Part shown: one piece after another, positions 7,514 through 15,600 of the stretch
How the letters are laid out: each line of letters starts with the position of its first letter
Position numbering within the stretch: position 1 is the first letter of the stretch
From: an uncultured Lachnospiraceae bacterium
GTDB lineage: Bacteria > Bacillota > Clostridia > Lachnospirales > Lachnospiraceae
Length of the DNA stretch: 17,322 bases
Assembly (NCBI GenBank): GCA_934351765.1
Contig: CAKRJM010000022.1
Coordinates: 1-17,322 of the forward strand
Direction: 5' to 3'
The notes under the pieces: generated by a model
Seen by the model: the letters and a program-made list of their open reading frames with translations, nothing else
What the model was told of the DNA's origin: nothing
Database searches by the model: none
Made by a program: the position numbers and the translations under genes

Positions 7514-7834
7514 CTACATTTTACTGTATTTTCTCTGTACTATGGTAATCCAGATGATGCCGATCAGAATCCCTGCTCCCAGAAGCAGAAGCGACCAGGA
7601 CTCTGCACCGTCCACCGTATACTGGAGGACCAGATCAGCGATCTCCACAGCTGCCATCAAAAAGATCGGAATACTGATCTCCTTACAGTATGCCTGTTTT
7701 ACCTCCGGTTTAATATCCCGCTCGGCATTTTTTCCGAGAAACTCGGTCTTTCCCATCCGCACCTGAACTCCCATGAAAATGAAGATCAGAGCCAGCAGAC
7801 CACTCCACATGTTTGTTAAATTATCGATTCCCAC
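7514..7834 (-). CDS. Small membrane protein, three predicted helices, function unknown
   Basis: This 106-residue protein has three hydrophobic stretches: about residues 9-27 (WSGLLALIFIFMGVQV), 52-70 (ISIPIFLMAAVEIADLVL) and 80-99 (SLLLLGAGILIGIIW). A basic, polar loop (GKTEFLGKNAERDIKPEVKQ) lies between the first two. The layout recalls small DUF3784-like proteins of Firmicutes, but I cannot confirm membership. The start is GTG at 7834, supported by AAAGGAG nine bases upstream; an ATG at codon 9 would remove part of helix 1. It lies 18 nt after the preceding membrane-protein gene and 12 nt before the aminopeptidase, so it is probably co-transcribed with both. Confidence 0.75.
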   Translation of the reverse strand: MGIDNLTNMWSGLLALIFIFMGVQVRMGKTEFLGKNAERDIKPEVKQAYCKEISIPIFLMAAVEIADLVLQYTVDGAESWSLLLLGAGILIGIIWITIVQRKYSKM

Positions 7835-7852
7835 GAATCCTGTCTCCTTTTT

Positions 7853-8179
7853 CTAAAGTACGATTCCTAAAACATAGACCGCCGTAAGCCCGGCCATTCC
7901 CACCGCATTACAGCCGATGGAAATCTTGGAAAGCAGAGGCATTCCCTCTTCCTTGGGGCGCTTTTTCTTATCCTGGATCGGCAGGATCAGCCCGAAGATC
8001 TGGAGAAAGAACGCCAGAAATCCAAGTCCGCCGATCACATTATCTCCGTGGCCGTAGCTGCGGAATGCGATGATCAATGCCGTAGCGATCATCAGAAGCG
8101 ACGCAGCAAAGATCATCAGCGAAACCATGCCGGCCGCCGAGAAATTGATTTTAAACAGCTTTGTTTTCTTTTTGCTCAA
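7853..8179 (-). CDS. Small membrane protein, DUF6142-like
   Basis: I place the start at TTG 8179, giving 108 residues, because a strong AGGAGG lies five bases upstream. An ATG at 8206 extends the frame by nine codons but has no ribosome binding site and would read through that AGGAGG. After a lysine-rich N-terminus (SKKKTKLFKINFS) there are three hydrophobic stretches: GMVSLMIFAASLLMIATALI, IGGLGFLAFFLQIFGLILPI and GMAGLTAVYVLGIVL. A charged loop (DKKKRPKEEG) sits between the second and third. The pattern, including the RSYGHG loop, resembles DUF6142 proteins of Lachnospiraceae as I remember them. Function is unknown. Confidence 0.72.
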   Translation of the reverse strand: MSKKKTKLFKINFSAAGMVSLMIFAASLLMIATALIIAFRSYGHGDNVIGGLGFLAFFLQIFGLILPIQDKKKRPKEEGMPLLSKISIGCNAVGMAGLTAVYVLGIVL

Positions 8180-8206
8180 ACTATCCTCCTGCACCGTCCG
8201 GTACAT

Positions 8207-8668
8207 TTACATTCTTTTCTGTCTGTGTCTCGCCATGACCGCCCGGAAGATCAGAAAGCACCAGTAGCCGGCCAGTCCGCCCAGAGTATTTAAGATCAGA
8301 TCATCCACATCAAAGCTGCCCCGCCTCGTGAGAAGCTGGAGCGTCTCAATGGATAAACTGAACAGCAGGCTTAAGGCGGTTGTCCGATACCATTTCTGAA
8401 GGCTGTCCCGAAACATCGGAAGCAGAAAACCAAAGGGCATGAACACTGCCACGTTTCCGAAAAGATTCACACCTGCACTGATCGGGCCTAAAATTTCCCA
8501 ATATCGAATACAGCGTTTCATTTCCCGGAACGGCACCAGGTTATACCTCAGGCACTCTGAAATTTCTGTCCGCCCCATGGCCTCGGAAAAGAACATCACA
8601 TGGATCACGCCGCCCAGATAACAGAGAAACAGCACCAGGCGGAGGACTTTGATCCGATTATTTTTCAC
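8207..8668 (-). CDS. VanZ-like membrane protein
   Basis: This 153-residue protein shows the VanZ-family pattern. A first transmembrane helix (VLRLVLFLCYLGGVIHVMFF) is followed by RYNLVPFREMKR, then NLFGNVAVFMPFGFLLP (about 68-84), a third helix ending SIETLQLLTRRGSFDVDDL (106-124), and a final helix after NTLGGLAGY. VanZ gives low-level teicoplanin resistance in enterococci, but most family members are uncharacterised. There is no vanA-type cluster here, so a resistance role should not be assumed. The start is GTG at 8668 with AGGGTG upstream. It lies 28 nt after the 50-residue protein gene. Confidence 0.85.
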   Translation of the reverse strand: MKNNRIKVLRLVLFLCYLGGVIHVMFFSEAMGRTEISECLRYNLVPFREMKRCIRYWEILGPISAGVNLFGNVAVFMPFGFLLPMFRDSLQKWYRTTALSLLFSLSIETLQLLTRRGSFDVDDLILNTLGGLAGYWCFLIFRAVMARHRQKRM

Positions 8669-8696
8669 GTTTCTGCACCCTCATTACCCTGAAGTT

Positions 8697-8849
8697 TTAA
8701 AATGTAAGCTCTGATTTCCGCTTTAACAACAGCGCGCCGCTTACGATACAGCCAATTCCTACGACCAGTCCGACCACCACGGAAACGATCCCCATGGCGA
8801 TGGAAAAGCCGCCGGTCTTTGTCATTGTCTTATAAACCTTCTCATTCAT
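8697..8849 (-). CDS. 50-residue single-pass membrane protein directly after pyrE
   Basis: The ATG at 8849 lies 3 nt after the pyrE stop, and the GAGGA in the last pyrE codons serves as its ribosome binding site. The product starts MNEKVYKTMTKTGGFSIAMG, has one hydrophobic helix (about residues 15-43, rich in Val, Gly and Ile) and ends LLLKRKSELTF. The positive residues after the helix suggest an N-out, C-in orientation. I recall similar short proteins in Lachnospiraceae, which supports a real gene, but no function is known to me. It is translationally linked to pyrE. Confidence 0.78.
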   Translation of the reverse strand: MNEKVYKTMTKTGGFSIAMGIVSVVVGLVVGIGCIVSGALLLKRKSELTF

Positions 8850-8852
8850 GCT

Positions 8853-9530
8853 TTATTCCTCAGCTCCGTACTGCTCATAATATGCGTCAATTGCCTTCTT
8901 TAAGGTATCGTCAATGATGATCTCTCCCTTATAAGGACGGTTGTAGAGATGCTCCACCACCTCAGCCATGGTAACAATGGCTGTCGTCTCCAGACCAAAC
9001 TTTTCATGGATCTCTTTTAATGCCGACTTACTTCCCTGTCCGCGCTCCATGCGGTCTACCGATACCACCAGACCAAGCACATCCACATCACCCTGAGCCC
9101 TGATGATCGGAAGCGTCTCGTTGATGGAGGTCCCTGCTGTGGTCACATCCTCAATGATCACGACCTTGTCGCCGTCACCGATGGGGCTTCCAAGCAAAAT
9201 CCCTTTATCTCCATGATCCTTGATTTCCTTCCGGTTGGAGCAGTAACGGATGTCGGCCCCATACTGTTCACTGATGGCGATGGACGCTGCTACGCTCAGC
9301 GGAATCCCCTTATAAGCCGGTCCGAACAGCACATCAAACCCTGTTCCGAACTTATCGGCAATGGCCTTTGCATAATAGCCGCCCAGTCTGCGCAGCTGTT
9401 CACCGGTGCGGTAAAACCCGGTATTGATAAAAAACGGGGTCTTTCTTCCGCTCTTTGTGACAAAATCACCGAATTTCAGAACCTTACAGTCCACCATAAA
9501 TTCAATAAATTCCTGCTTATACTGTTCCAT
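8853..9530 (-). CDS. pyrE: Orotate phosphoribosyltransferase
   Basis: PyrE joins orotate and PRPP to give OMP, the fifth step of UMP synthesis. The 225 residues fit the longer bacterial type. The PRPP-binding signature VVIIEDVTTAGTS is at about 123-135, and the N-terminal KSGRKTPFFINTGFY (26-40) forms part of the substrate site. The flexible loop SNRKEIKDHGDKG (about 98-110) carries the expected Lys and His residues. The ATG at 9530 follows GAGGAGG, which begins at the pyrD stop. It sits 16 nt after pyrD and is followed at once by a small membrane-protein gene. Confidence 0.97.
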   Translation of the reverse strand: MEQYKQEFIEFMVDCKVLKFGDFVTKSGRKTPFFINTGFYRTGEQLRRLGGYYAKAIADKFGTGFDVLFGPAYKGIPLSVAASIAISEQYGADIRYCSNRKEIKDHGDKGILLGSPIGDGDKVVIIEDVTTAGTSINETLPIIRAQGDVDVLGLVVSVDRMERGQGSKSALKEIHEKFGLETTAIVTMAEVVEHLYNRPYKGEIIIDDTLKKAIDAYYEQYGAEE

Positions 9531-9546
9531 ATGATCAAATCCTCCT

Positions 9547-10449
9547 CTATTTTACTGCACCGATCAGTTCGTGAATGTCCTCCACGCCATATTGTTCCAT
9601 ATACGCACGGATCCCCTCCACAACCTTCACCGTGGTACAGGGATCATGGAAGTTAGCAGTTCCCACCGATACTGCCGTTGCTCCCGCCAGAATAAACTCC
9701 AGGGCATCCTCAGCGTTCTGAATTCCACCCATGCCGATGATCGGGATCTTCACTGCCTGAGCCACCTGGTAAACCATGCGGACTGCCACCGGCTTTACCG
9801 CAGGGCCGGACATGCCGCCGGTCTTATTGGCAACGGCAAAGGTTCTCCGGTTGATATCGATCTTCATGCCCGTCAGTGTGTTGATAAGAGACACCACATC
9901 GGCGCCGCCTGCCTCCACGGCTCTTGCCATCTCGGCAATGTCGGTGACATTGGGGCTCAGCTTCATGATAACCGGCTGCTTTGCTTTTTCTTTTACAGCC
10001 CTTGTGATAGCCTCCGCTGCTTTTGGATTCTGGCCGAACGCGATCCCGCCTTCCTTAACATTGGGACAGGAAATATTGATCTCCAGAAGATCTACCGGCT
10101 CGTCTGCCAGCCGCTCCACCACTTCCACATAATCCTCGGTGGTCTTTCCGCAGACATTGACGATCACCCTTGTATCATAGTTTTTCAAAAACGGGAGATC
10201 CCGCTTTACAAACACATCGATTCCCGGATTCTGCAGACCGATGGCATTGATCATACCGCCGTAGGTCTCTGCGATCCTGGGGGTGGGATTTCCGGGCCAG
10301 GGCACGTTGGCAACTCCTTTTGTTACCACCGCTCCCAGACGGCCAAGATCTACAAACTCACTGTATTCTTCTCCGGAGCCAAAGGTCCCGGAGGCTGTCA
10401 TAACCGGATTTTTCAGTGTCACACCGGCCAGCTCTACCGAAAGATTCAT
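9547..10449 (-). CDS. pyrD: Dihydroorotate dehydrogenase B, catalytic subunit (class 1B)
   Basis: This is the FMN-containing catalytic subunit that oxidises dihydroorotate to orotate. Starting at ATG 10449 it has 300 residues. The active-site segment NISCPNV places the catalytic Cys at residue 128, as in class 1 enzymes. Other landmarks are [13 protein letters not shown] (14-26), [10 protein letters not shown], and the C-terminal FMN phosphate site [20 protein letters not shown]. Its partner pyrK lies directly upstream, which points to the NAD-linked 1B type. The pyrK TGA overlaps this ATG by one base. An adjacent in-frame GTG at 10452 is equally close to the AGGAGG and cannot be excluded. 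Confidence 0.97.
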   Translation of the reverse strand: MNLSVELAGVTLKNPVMTASGTFGSGEEYSEFVDLGRLGAVVTKGVANVPWPGNPTPRIAETYGGMINAIGLQNPGIDVFVKRDLPFLKNYDTRVIVNVCGKTTEDYVEVVERLADEPVDLLEINISCPNVKEGGIAFGQNPKAAEAITRAVKEKAKQPVIMKLSPNVTDIAEMARAVEAGGADVVSLINTLTGMKIDINRRTFAVANKTGGMSGPAVKPVAVRMVYQVAQAVKIPIIGMGGIQNAEDALEFILAGATAVSVGTANFHDPCTTVKVVEGIRAYMEQYGVEDIHELIGAVK

Positions 10450-11222
10450 CACAGCTCCACCTCCTCGGCACGAAATACCGGACCATCCTTGCAGATCCGC
10501 TTGTTATGGACATGGCTGTGTCCGTCCACCTCTTTTGACTGGCAGACACAGGCCAGACAGGCTCCGATCCCGCAGGCCATTTTTTCCTCCATGGAGATCC
10601 ATGCCTGAATTCCATGCTCTGCCGCATAGGTTTTCAGTGCCCGCAGCATGGGCTTCGGTCCGCAGGCAAACAGGATATCTGCCTCCAGGCCATTTTCTTC
10701 GATGGCATTAAGGACATTTCCCTTTGTTCCAAAGCTTCCGTCCTCAGTGGCAATGAAAAGCTTTCCGTTTTTCTCGAATTCTTCCTTTAAAAACAGATTC
10801 TGATCCCGGTAGCCCATAACCATGGTTACATCTGCTTTGCCGGAAAGCTGCTTTGCCGTTTCCAGCATGGGCGGCACACCGATCCCGCCGCCAATGAGGA
10901 AGATCCGTTTTCCTGCTGCCTCCTCCATCGGAAATCCATTTCCGAGAGGGCCTAAAATATCCACCGATTCTCCTGTCTCATAAGAAGAAAACTCTTCCGT
11001 TCCCTTTCCGGCCGTCCGGTAGACTACACGGACACGATCCGCTTCGATCTCACAAAGGCTGATGGGACGGGGCAGAAGCCTGGATCCATCCTTACTGTAT
11101 ATAGAAATAAACTGTCCCGGCTTTGCCTCCGCCGCCAGTCCGCACCGGAGCCACATACTGAAGATTCCCGGTGCAAGCTGCTCCTGGGAGATCACAGCCG
11201 CCGTTTCTTTTCGTTTTGCCAT
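10449..11222 (-). CDS. pyrK: Dihydroorotate dehydrogenase B, electron-transfer subunit
   Basis: PyrK passes electrons from the FMN of PyrD through a [2Fe-2S] cluster and FAD to NAD+. The 257 residues show the FAD-binding LLPRPISL (about 49-56), the NAD-binding GGGIGVPPM (111-119) and the late ACGPKPML motif. The cluster ligands appear as CGIGACLAC with Cys217, Cys222 and Cys225, plus Cys244 in [10 protein letters not shown], the typical PyrK arrangement. The ATG at 11222 follows TAGGAG. The gene is 40 nt after pyrF and overlaps pyrD by one base, consistent with the two subunits being made together. Confidence 0.97.
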   Translation of the reverse strand: MAKRKETAAVISQEQLAPGIFSMWLRCGLAAEAKPGQFISIYSKDGSRLLPRPISLCEIEADRVRVVYRTAGKGTEEFSSYETGESVDILGPLGNGFPMEEAAGKRIFLIGGGIGVPPMLETAKQLSGKADVTMVMGYRDQNLFLKEEFEKNGKLFIATEDGSFGTKGNVLNAIEENGLEADILFACGPKPMLRALKTYAAEHGIQAWISMEEKMACGIGACLACVCQSKEVDGHSHVHNKRICKDGPVFRAEEVEL

Positions 11223-11262
11223 TGATTTCTCCTAACCTGCTTTTTTATGATAAACAATCTGC

Positions 11263-12192
11263 TTATTTTGCTGCCTGCAGCGCACCGTCGATGTCCGCGA
11301 TCATGTCCACAACCGCCTGTCTGGACGCCTCCGCAAAATGCTCCGCACCAAACTTCGCATAGGGTTCCTTCTTATATGCTGCAATGATTCCGCGGGAGGA
11401 ATTTACAATAGCGCCGAGACCGTCCTCATTGAAATACGGAACCAGGTCTGCTGCCTTTCCGCCCTGTGCGCCATATCCGGGCACCAGAATAAAGGACTTG
11501 GGCATCACCTTTCTGAGCACCTTTCCCATCTCCGGATAGGTCGCGCCAACAACAGCTCCGATATAGCTGTAGGAATCGCCCATGCAGTCTTCGCCCCACT
11601 CTGCCACCTTCTCGCCGACCCATTCATATAAGGGTCTGCCATCGATCATACGGTCCTGGAACTCGCCGCTGGAGGGATTGGAGGTCTTTACCAGAATGAA
11701 CAATCCCTTTTTCTCTTCCCTGCATACATCCACAAAGGGCTTGATTCCATCGGTTCCCAGATAAGGATTTACGGTTGCAAAATCTTCATTAAAGGCAGAC
11801 AGCATCCTGCTTCCCACCTGAACCTTTCCCAGATGACCTACTGCGTAAGCCGCGGATGTGGAACCGATATCACCGCGCTTTACATCGCCGATCACCACCA
11901 GATCCTTTTCATGACAGTAATCCACTGTCTTTTTGTATGCTGCCATTCCGGCCACGCCAAACTGTTCATACATGGCGACCTGAGGCTTCACCGCCGGGAT
12001 CAGATCATAAACTGCGTCCACGATCTCCTTGTTGAACTGCCAGATGGCATCTGCCGCACCCTCCAGGGTTTCGCCGTATTCCGCCAGAGATTTCTTCACG
12101 ATGTGCTCCGGTACGTAAGACAGCATGGGATCCAGCCCCACCACGATCGGCGCGTTTAATTTTTTGATTTTTTCACACAGCTTATTGATCAC
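11263..12192 (-). CDS. pyrF: Orotidine-5'-phosphate decarboxylase (long type)
   Basis: PyrF decarboxylates OMP to UMP. I place the start at GTG 12192, giving 309 residues beginning INKLCEKIKKLNAPIVVGLD after the initiator. An AGGAGG lies eight bases upstream inside the end of pyrC, giving an 11-nt overlap. A longer frame to 12231 would begin at TTG within pyrC without a ribosome binding site. The catalytic block VVIGDVKRGDIGSTSAAYA (about 99-117) holds the Asp-Lys-Asp array (Asp103, Lys105, Asp108). The C-terminal LVPGYGAQGG carries the phosphate site. The length puts it in the longer PyrF subfamily rather than the 230-residue E. coli type. Confidence 0.95.
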   Translation of the reverse strand: MINKLCEKIKKLNAPIVVGLDPMLSYVPEHIVKKSLAEYGETLEGAADAIWQFNKEIVDAVYDLIPAVKPQVAMYEQFGVAGMAAYKKTVDYCHEKDLVVIGDVKRGDIGSTSAAYAVGHLGKVQVGSRMLSAFNEDFATVNPYLGTDGIKPFVDVCREEKKGLFILVKTSNPSSGEFQDRMIDGRPLYEWVGEKVAEWGEDCMGDSYSYIGAVVGATYPEMGKVLRKVMPKSFILVPGYGAQGGKAADLVPYFNEDGLGAIVNSSRGIIAAYKKEPYAKFGAEHFAEASRQAVVDMIADIDGALQAAK

Positions 12193-13474
12193 TCTCGTTT
12201 CCTCCTTCGTATACAACAGTTCCGTCAACAATGGTCATAACGACCTTTCCTTTTACCTGCTTCCCATCAAAGGGTGTATTTTTTCCCTTGGATACAAACG
12301 CTTCCTTCCGGATCACATAAGATGCCTCCGGATCGATAAGGGTCAGATCTGCACATTTTCCTTCCGCCAGGCTTCCTTTATCCACACCAAGGATCTTTGC
12401 CGGTGTATAACTCATGCGCTCCGCCATCTCCATAGGGGATAAGATTCCTTTATCCACCAGTTCTGTGATGGTCAGCGATACACTGGTTTCCAGTCCGACG
12501 ATTCCGAAGGGCGATTTTTCAAACCCTCTGCCCTTTTCTTCCTCGCCGTGAGGCGCATGGTCGGTGGAGATCACATCGATGATCCCCTTTTTCAGCCCGT
12601 CAATGAGGGCATCCACATCGGCTCTGGAGCGTAAGGGGGGATTCATCTTATAGTTTCCGTCATCAGACGGGATATCGGCATCTGTCAGGGTGAAATGGTG
12701 AGGGCATACCTCTGCCGTCACCGGAAGTCCGGCTTCCTTTGCCAGGCGCACCATCTCCACACTGTCCTTTGTCGAACAGTGGCACAGATGGAGCTTTGCG
12801 CCGGTCTCCTTGGCAATCAGAATATCTCGGGCCGCGATCACATCCTCAACGCCGTTGGTGATTCCCGGAAGTCCCATTTCCTCCGACTTCTTTCCGGCAT
12901 TCATGACGCCTCCGCATACCATTGTTTTATCTTCACAGTGAGCCATGACCACGATATTCTCTTTGGCCGCGATCTTCATGGCTTCCCGGTAAAGTCCGGC
13001 GTTCATTACGGATTTTCCGTCCTCGCTGATGGCAAGCATGCCCTCGCGCTTCATTCCGGCAATATCGGTCAGTTCCTCACCCTTCTGTCCCTTTGTCACT
13101 GCTCCGATAAAGGAAACATGGACCGGACATTCCGTTTTCGCCCGCTCATTCTGGCTCCGGATCATCTCCGGGGAATCGGTGGGCGGCACTGTGTTTGGCA
13201 TGGCGCAGATCGTGGTCACGCCGCCTCTTGCAGCTGCCATGGCGCCTGTATGGAGAGTCTCCTTGTATTCCAGTCCGGGGTCTCTCAGGTGCACATGGAG
13301 ATCGATCAGTCCCGGCATGACCCAGAGGCCCTCTGCCTCGATCACCCGGTCTGCCTCCGTCGTGATATGCTCCGCCACGGTCCTGATCACGCCGTCCTCC
13401 GTAAGAATATCATAAATTCCGTTCCGTCCCGTATCCGGATCCAGAACATGTCCCTGTCTGATCAGCAGCTTCAT
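12182..13474 (-). CDS. pyrC: Dihydroorotase (type I, zinc-dependent)
   Basis: This enzyme closes carbamoyl aspartate to dihydroorotate. From ATG 13474 it has 430 residues, the size of the Bacillus-type enzyme. The metal ligands are visible in DLHVHLRDPG (His60, His62), in the AISEDGKS segment (about Asp152), in MAHCED (His179), in HLCHCSTKDS (His232) and in STDHAPH (Asp305). AMPNTVPPTDS after residue 91 is also typical. A GTG/ATG-rich longer frame to 13513 exists, but MKLLIRQG is the usual beginning and is preceded by GGAG. It is the first gene of the operon, with a roughly 150-nt leader. Confidence 0.95.
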   Translation of the reverse strand: MKLLIRQGHVLDPDTGRNGIYDILTEDGVIRTVAEHITTEADRVIEAEGLWVMPGLIDLHVHLRDPGLEYKETLHTGAMAAARGGVTTICAMPNTVPPTDSPEMIRSQNERAKTECPVHVSFIGAVTKGQKGEELTDIAGMKREGMLAISEDGKSVMNAGLYREAMKIAAKENIVVMAHCEDKTMVCGGVMNAGKKSEEMGLPGITNGVEDVIAARDILIAKETGAKLHLCHCSTKDSVEMVRLAKEAGLPVTAEVCPHHFTLTDADIPSDDGNYKMNPPLRSRADVDALIDGLKKGIIDVISTDHAPHGEEEKGRGFEKSPFGIVGLETSVSLTITELVDKGILSPMEMAERMSYTPAKILGVDKGSLAEGKCADLTLIDPEASYVIRKEAFVSKGKNTPFDGKQVKGKVVMTIVDGTVVYEGGNESDQ

Positions 13475-13540
13475 CGGCTCCGCCTCTCTTTCTCCGAACT
13501 CCGGCCTCTGCACCGGGTTCTCACATTCGCTTGACTTTTC

Positions 13541-13603
13541 TCAGTTTCTGATATCTGGTTCTAGCTGATAACGCTTTTTGTCTGTTCTCTGTGATTCACG
13601 CAT
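13541..13603 (-). CDS. Possible 20-codon leader ORF of the pyr operon
   Basis: An ATG at 13603, immediately preceded by GGGAGG, opens a frame reading MRESQRTDKKRYQLEPDIRN, then TGA. It is the first open frame of the predicted pyr transcript. The spacing between GGGAGG and ATG is zero, which is poor; a GTG four bases further on starts a different 12-codon frame. It may be chance. Confidence 0.25.
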   Translation of the reverse strand: MRESQRTDKKRYQLEPDIRN

Positions 13604-13627
13604 CCTCCCACAGAAGTCCGCGTACTT

Positions 13628-13656
13628 ATTCTAGCATAAGGCGGTGGCTTCGTCCA
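13628..13656 (-). promoter_or_regulatory. Probable promoter of the pyrC-F-K-D-E operon
   Basis: Read leftward, TGGACG (13651-13656) is followed after 17 bp by TAGAAT (13628-13633), with TGC in front forming an extended -10. Transcription should start near 13620, giving a leader of about 145 nt. The -35 is the same hexamer as that of the Fic locus promoter. Confidence 0.55.
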
Positions 13657-13673
13657 GTGGTTGTGCCCGGAAA

Positions 13674-13722
13674 GCGTCTGAATGAACGCATCGGAAGGCT
13701 CAATATCACACCAGTCAGACGC
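13674..13722 (-). terminator. Weak stem-loop after the antiporter gene
   Basis: GCGTCTGA (13674-13681) pairs with TCAGACGC (13715-13722) across a 33-nt loop, followed on the transcript by only TTT. It starts a few bases after the antiporter stop. The large loop and short U-run make it a poor intrinsic terminator, but it is the only candidate there. Confidence 0.25.
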
Positions 13723-13734
13723 CGGATTGGCATG

Positions 13735-15051
13735 TCACTGCTCTGGAAGTATTTCCCCGCGCTTCAAAAGCAGGAATCCCAGTACGGTCACACCCATCAG
13801 TACCGGATAAAAGGTATAAGGTATGATCGCCAGGGGAGAAAGGCCGGTCTGGCCGGAGGCAAGAAGGATCTGGGCCCCGTAGGGGATCAGTCCCTGTGTC
13901 ACGGATGCAAAAATGTCCAGCAGGGAAGCCGTCCGTCTTGGCGAGATCCCATAGTCCGCGCTGATCTCTTTTGCAATGGGACCGGCAATGACGATGGCAA
14001 CCGTGTTATTGGCAGTTGCCATGTCGATCAAAACTGCCAGAAACGCGATTCCAAGCTCCGCTCCCCTTTTTCCGCGGATCCGCTTATGGATCACATTCAG
14101 GATACAGGTGATTCCTCCGTTCTTCCGCACCAGCGATACAATACAGGCCACCAGGATCGAGATCACGGTGATATCATACATGGAGGTGACGCCGTTTCCC
14201 ATGACCTTGAAGATCTCCAGCGGTGCCAGAACACCGGTGGCTACACCGACAATCGCCGACAGTACCGTGCCGCCGATCAGCACCAGAAAGACATTGAGCC
14301 CTGCCAGAGCGCCCACTAAAACCACCAGATACGGCAGTACCTGAAGCAGACTGTAGCTTCCGGATTCTGCTAAAGAAAAGCTGGTATTTCGGCTGATGAC
14401 CACATAGATTACCAGCGAAATAATTGCCGCCGGAAGTACCATCAGGAAATTCTCTTTGAATTTATCCCGCATTTCGCACCCCTGGGTACGGACTGCCGCA
14501 ATGGTCGTGTCGGAGATCATGGAAAGATTATCACCGAACATAGCGCCGCTTACCACCGCGCCGATACAGACTGCCATAGAAAATCCGGTCTTTTCGCTGA
14601 TCCCGATGGCAATGGGCGCCAGCGCCCCGATGGTTCCCATACTGGTTCCCATGGAAACCGACATGAAGCAGCCAATGAGCATAAGCCCTGCCACGGCAAT
14701 TCCGGGCGGAAGAATGGATAATCCCAGAGCCACGGTACTGTCCGCACCGCCAGCTGCTGTCACTGTTCCGGAAAAGGCACCGGCCGCCAGAAAGATCAGG
14801 CACATGGTCACGATATTTTCATCTCCGACTCCCGCCGCTATGATCTTCAGTTTTTCTTCAAAGGACAGGCTCCGGTTCTGGAGAAATGCTACAATCAGGG
14901 CGATCAGAAATGCCACCACCGCCGGCATTCCGTAAAAATCCCCGCTTATGATCCCCATTCCCAGGAACAACACAAGAAATACACCAATGGGCAGAAGCCC
15001 CCATACATTTCCCCGTTCTCTTTCTTTGTTCTGTACTCTGTTCTCTTCCAT
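13735..15051 (-). CDS. NhaC-family Na+/H+ antiporter
   Basis: This 438-residue polytopic membrane protein has about ten to twelve hydrophobic helices. Features typical of the NhaC group are GTSMGTIGALAPIAIGIS, SGAMFGDNLSMISDTTI (the conserved GDNLSPISD-like motif), MATANNTVAIVIAGPIAKEI and GLIPYGAQILLASG. It would exchange Na+ for H+ or a related amine or organic acid, since several NhaC-like proteins have other substrates. The start is ATG 15051 with GGGAGGG five bases upstream; the frame extends to 15177 but the extra 42 residues are basic, Cys-rich and cross a terminator, so they are not coding. It is a single-gene unit between a terminator and the pyr promoter. Confidence 0.9.
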   Translation of the reverse strand: MEENRVQNKERERGNVWGLLPIGVFLVLFLGMGIISGDFYGMPAVVAFLIALIVAFLQNRSLSFEEKLKIIAAGVGDENIVTMCLIFLAAGAFSGTVTAAGGADSTVALGLSILPPGIAVAGLMLIGCFMSVSMGTSMGTIGALAPIAIGISEKTGFSMAVCIGAVVSGAMFGDNLSMISDTTIAAVRTQGCEMRDKFKENFLMVLPAAIISLVIYVVISRNTSFSLAESGSYSLLQVLPYLVVLVGALAGLNVFLVLIGGTVLSAIVGVATGVLAPLEIFKVMGNGVTSMYDITVISILVACIVSLVRKNGGITCILNVIHKRIRGKRGAELGIAFLAVLIDMATANNTVAIVIAGPIAKEISADYGISPRRTASLLDIFASVTQGLIPYGAQILLASGQTGLSPLAIIPYTFYPVLMGVTVLGFLLLKRGEILPEQ

Positions 15052-15095
15052 AATACCCTCCCATTTCTTTTGTATCACAAATCTCCTGATATCAC

Positions 15096-15128
15096 AAAAC
15101 CGCCGCAGGTATTCCCTGCAGCGGTTTT
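15096..15128 (-). terminator. Intrinsic terminator of the small membrane-protein gene
   Basis: AAAACCGC (15096-15103) pairs with GCGGTTTT (15121-15128), and GCAGG (15105-15109) with CCTGC (15115-15119), with one mismatch and a five-base loop. The transcript arm ends in UUUU. It lies about 25 nt after the stop at 15155. Confidence 0.8.
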
Positions 15129-15154
15129 CTTTCGTACTGCACTTGCACTTTAAT

Positions 15155-15475
15155 TTAGTCTTCTCCGTCCTCTTCATCGGAAATCGCCGCCGATACAGAG
15201 CTGATAGTGCTGACCACAGCGATCACTGCGCTGATGACCACGATGAAAACAATCAGCCCGATCAGGAAATATACGATAAACTGGTTATCGCTGCTGCCTG
15301 TTTCCGCTTCGTTGGTCTTTACGGCATCGGTCTTCGCCTCTTCCACAACAGCCGTTTTCGCTTCCGTCTGTCTCGGCGCATGGAGGATTCCTCCGCCAAT
15401 GACACAGGCTGCCAGGATCAGTAACGTTCCCAGAAGCCGCCGGATGACCTTCTTTTTTGCCTGTTCCTTATTCAT
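15155..15475 (-). CDS. Small membrane protein with two helices and an acidic tail, function unknown
   Basis: This 106-residue protein starts with a basic N-terminus (MNKEQAKKKVIRR) and a hydrophobic segment (LLGTLLILAACVIGGGIL) that could be a signal anchor. A cysteine (AACVIGG) makes it faintly lipobox-like, but the consensus LxxC is not met well. A polar, Ala/Thr/Glu-rich stretch (about 33-64) follows, then a long second helix (FIVYFLIGLIVFIVVISAVI), then a Ser/Val-rich segment and the acidic end DEEDGED. The middle part is probably outside the cell and both ends inside. The start ATG 15475 follows GGGAG. The gene is flanked by its own terminator. I do not recognise the family. Confidence 0.75.
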   Translation of the reverse strand: MNKEQAKKKVIRRLLGTLLILAACVIGGGILHAPRQTEAKTAVVEEAKTDAVKTNEAETGSSDNQFIVYFLIGLIVFIVVISAVIAVVSTISSVSAAISDEEDGED

Positions 15476-15600
15476 GATATCATCTCCCGCCTAATTTAAA
15501 ACCTGCTACCAGCATACCATATTTTCTCGAAAAATGGAACCTCTCATTTTCGCTTTCTGATCGATTCCGAAGCTGGCACAGCATTTCCGGGTCAGGCATT

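Noticed and set aside
8180..8206. ATG start for the DUF6142-like gene at 8206
   Set aside because: No ribosome binding site precedes it, while AGGAGG stands just before TTG 8179.
9571..10608. Long plus-strand frame of 345 codons
   Set aside because: It is antisense to pyrD and pyrK, whose families are certain; the peptide has no recognisable features.
12695..13534. Plus-strand frame of 279 codons
   Set aside because: Antisense to pyrC; His- and Arg-rich composition typical of a shadow frame.
13475..13622. Bacillus-type PyrR attenuator
   Set aside because: Only a loose resemblance (GTGCAGAGGCC) and no terminator hairpin with U-run follows.
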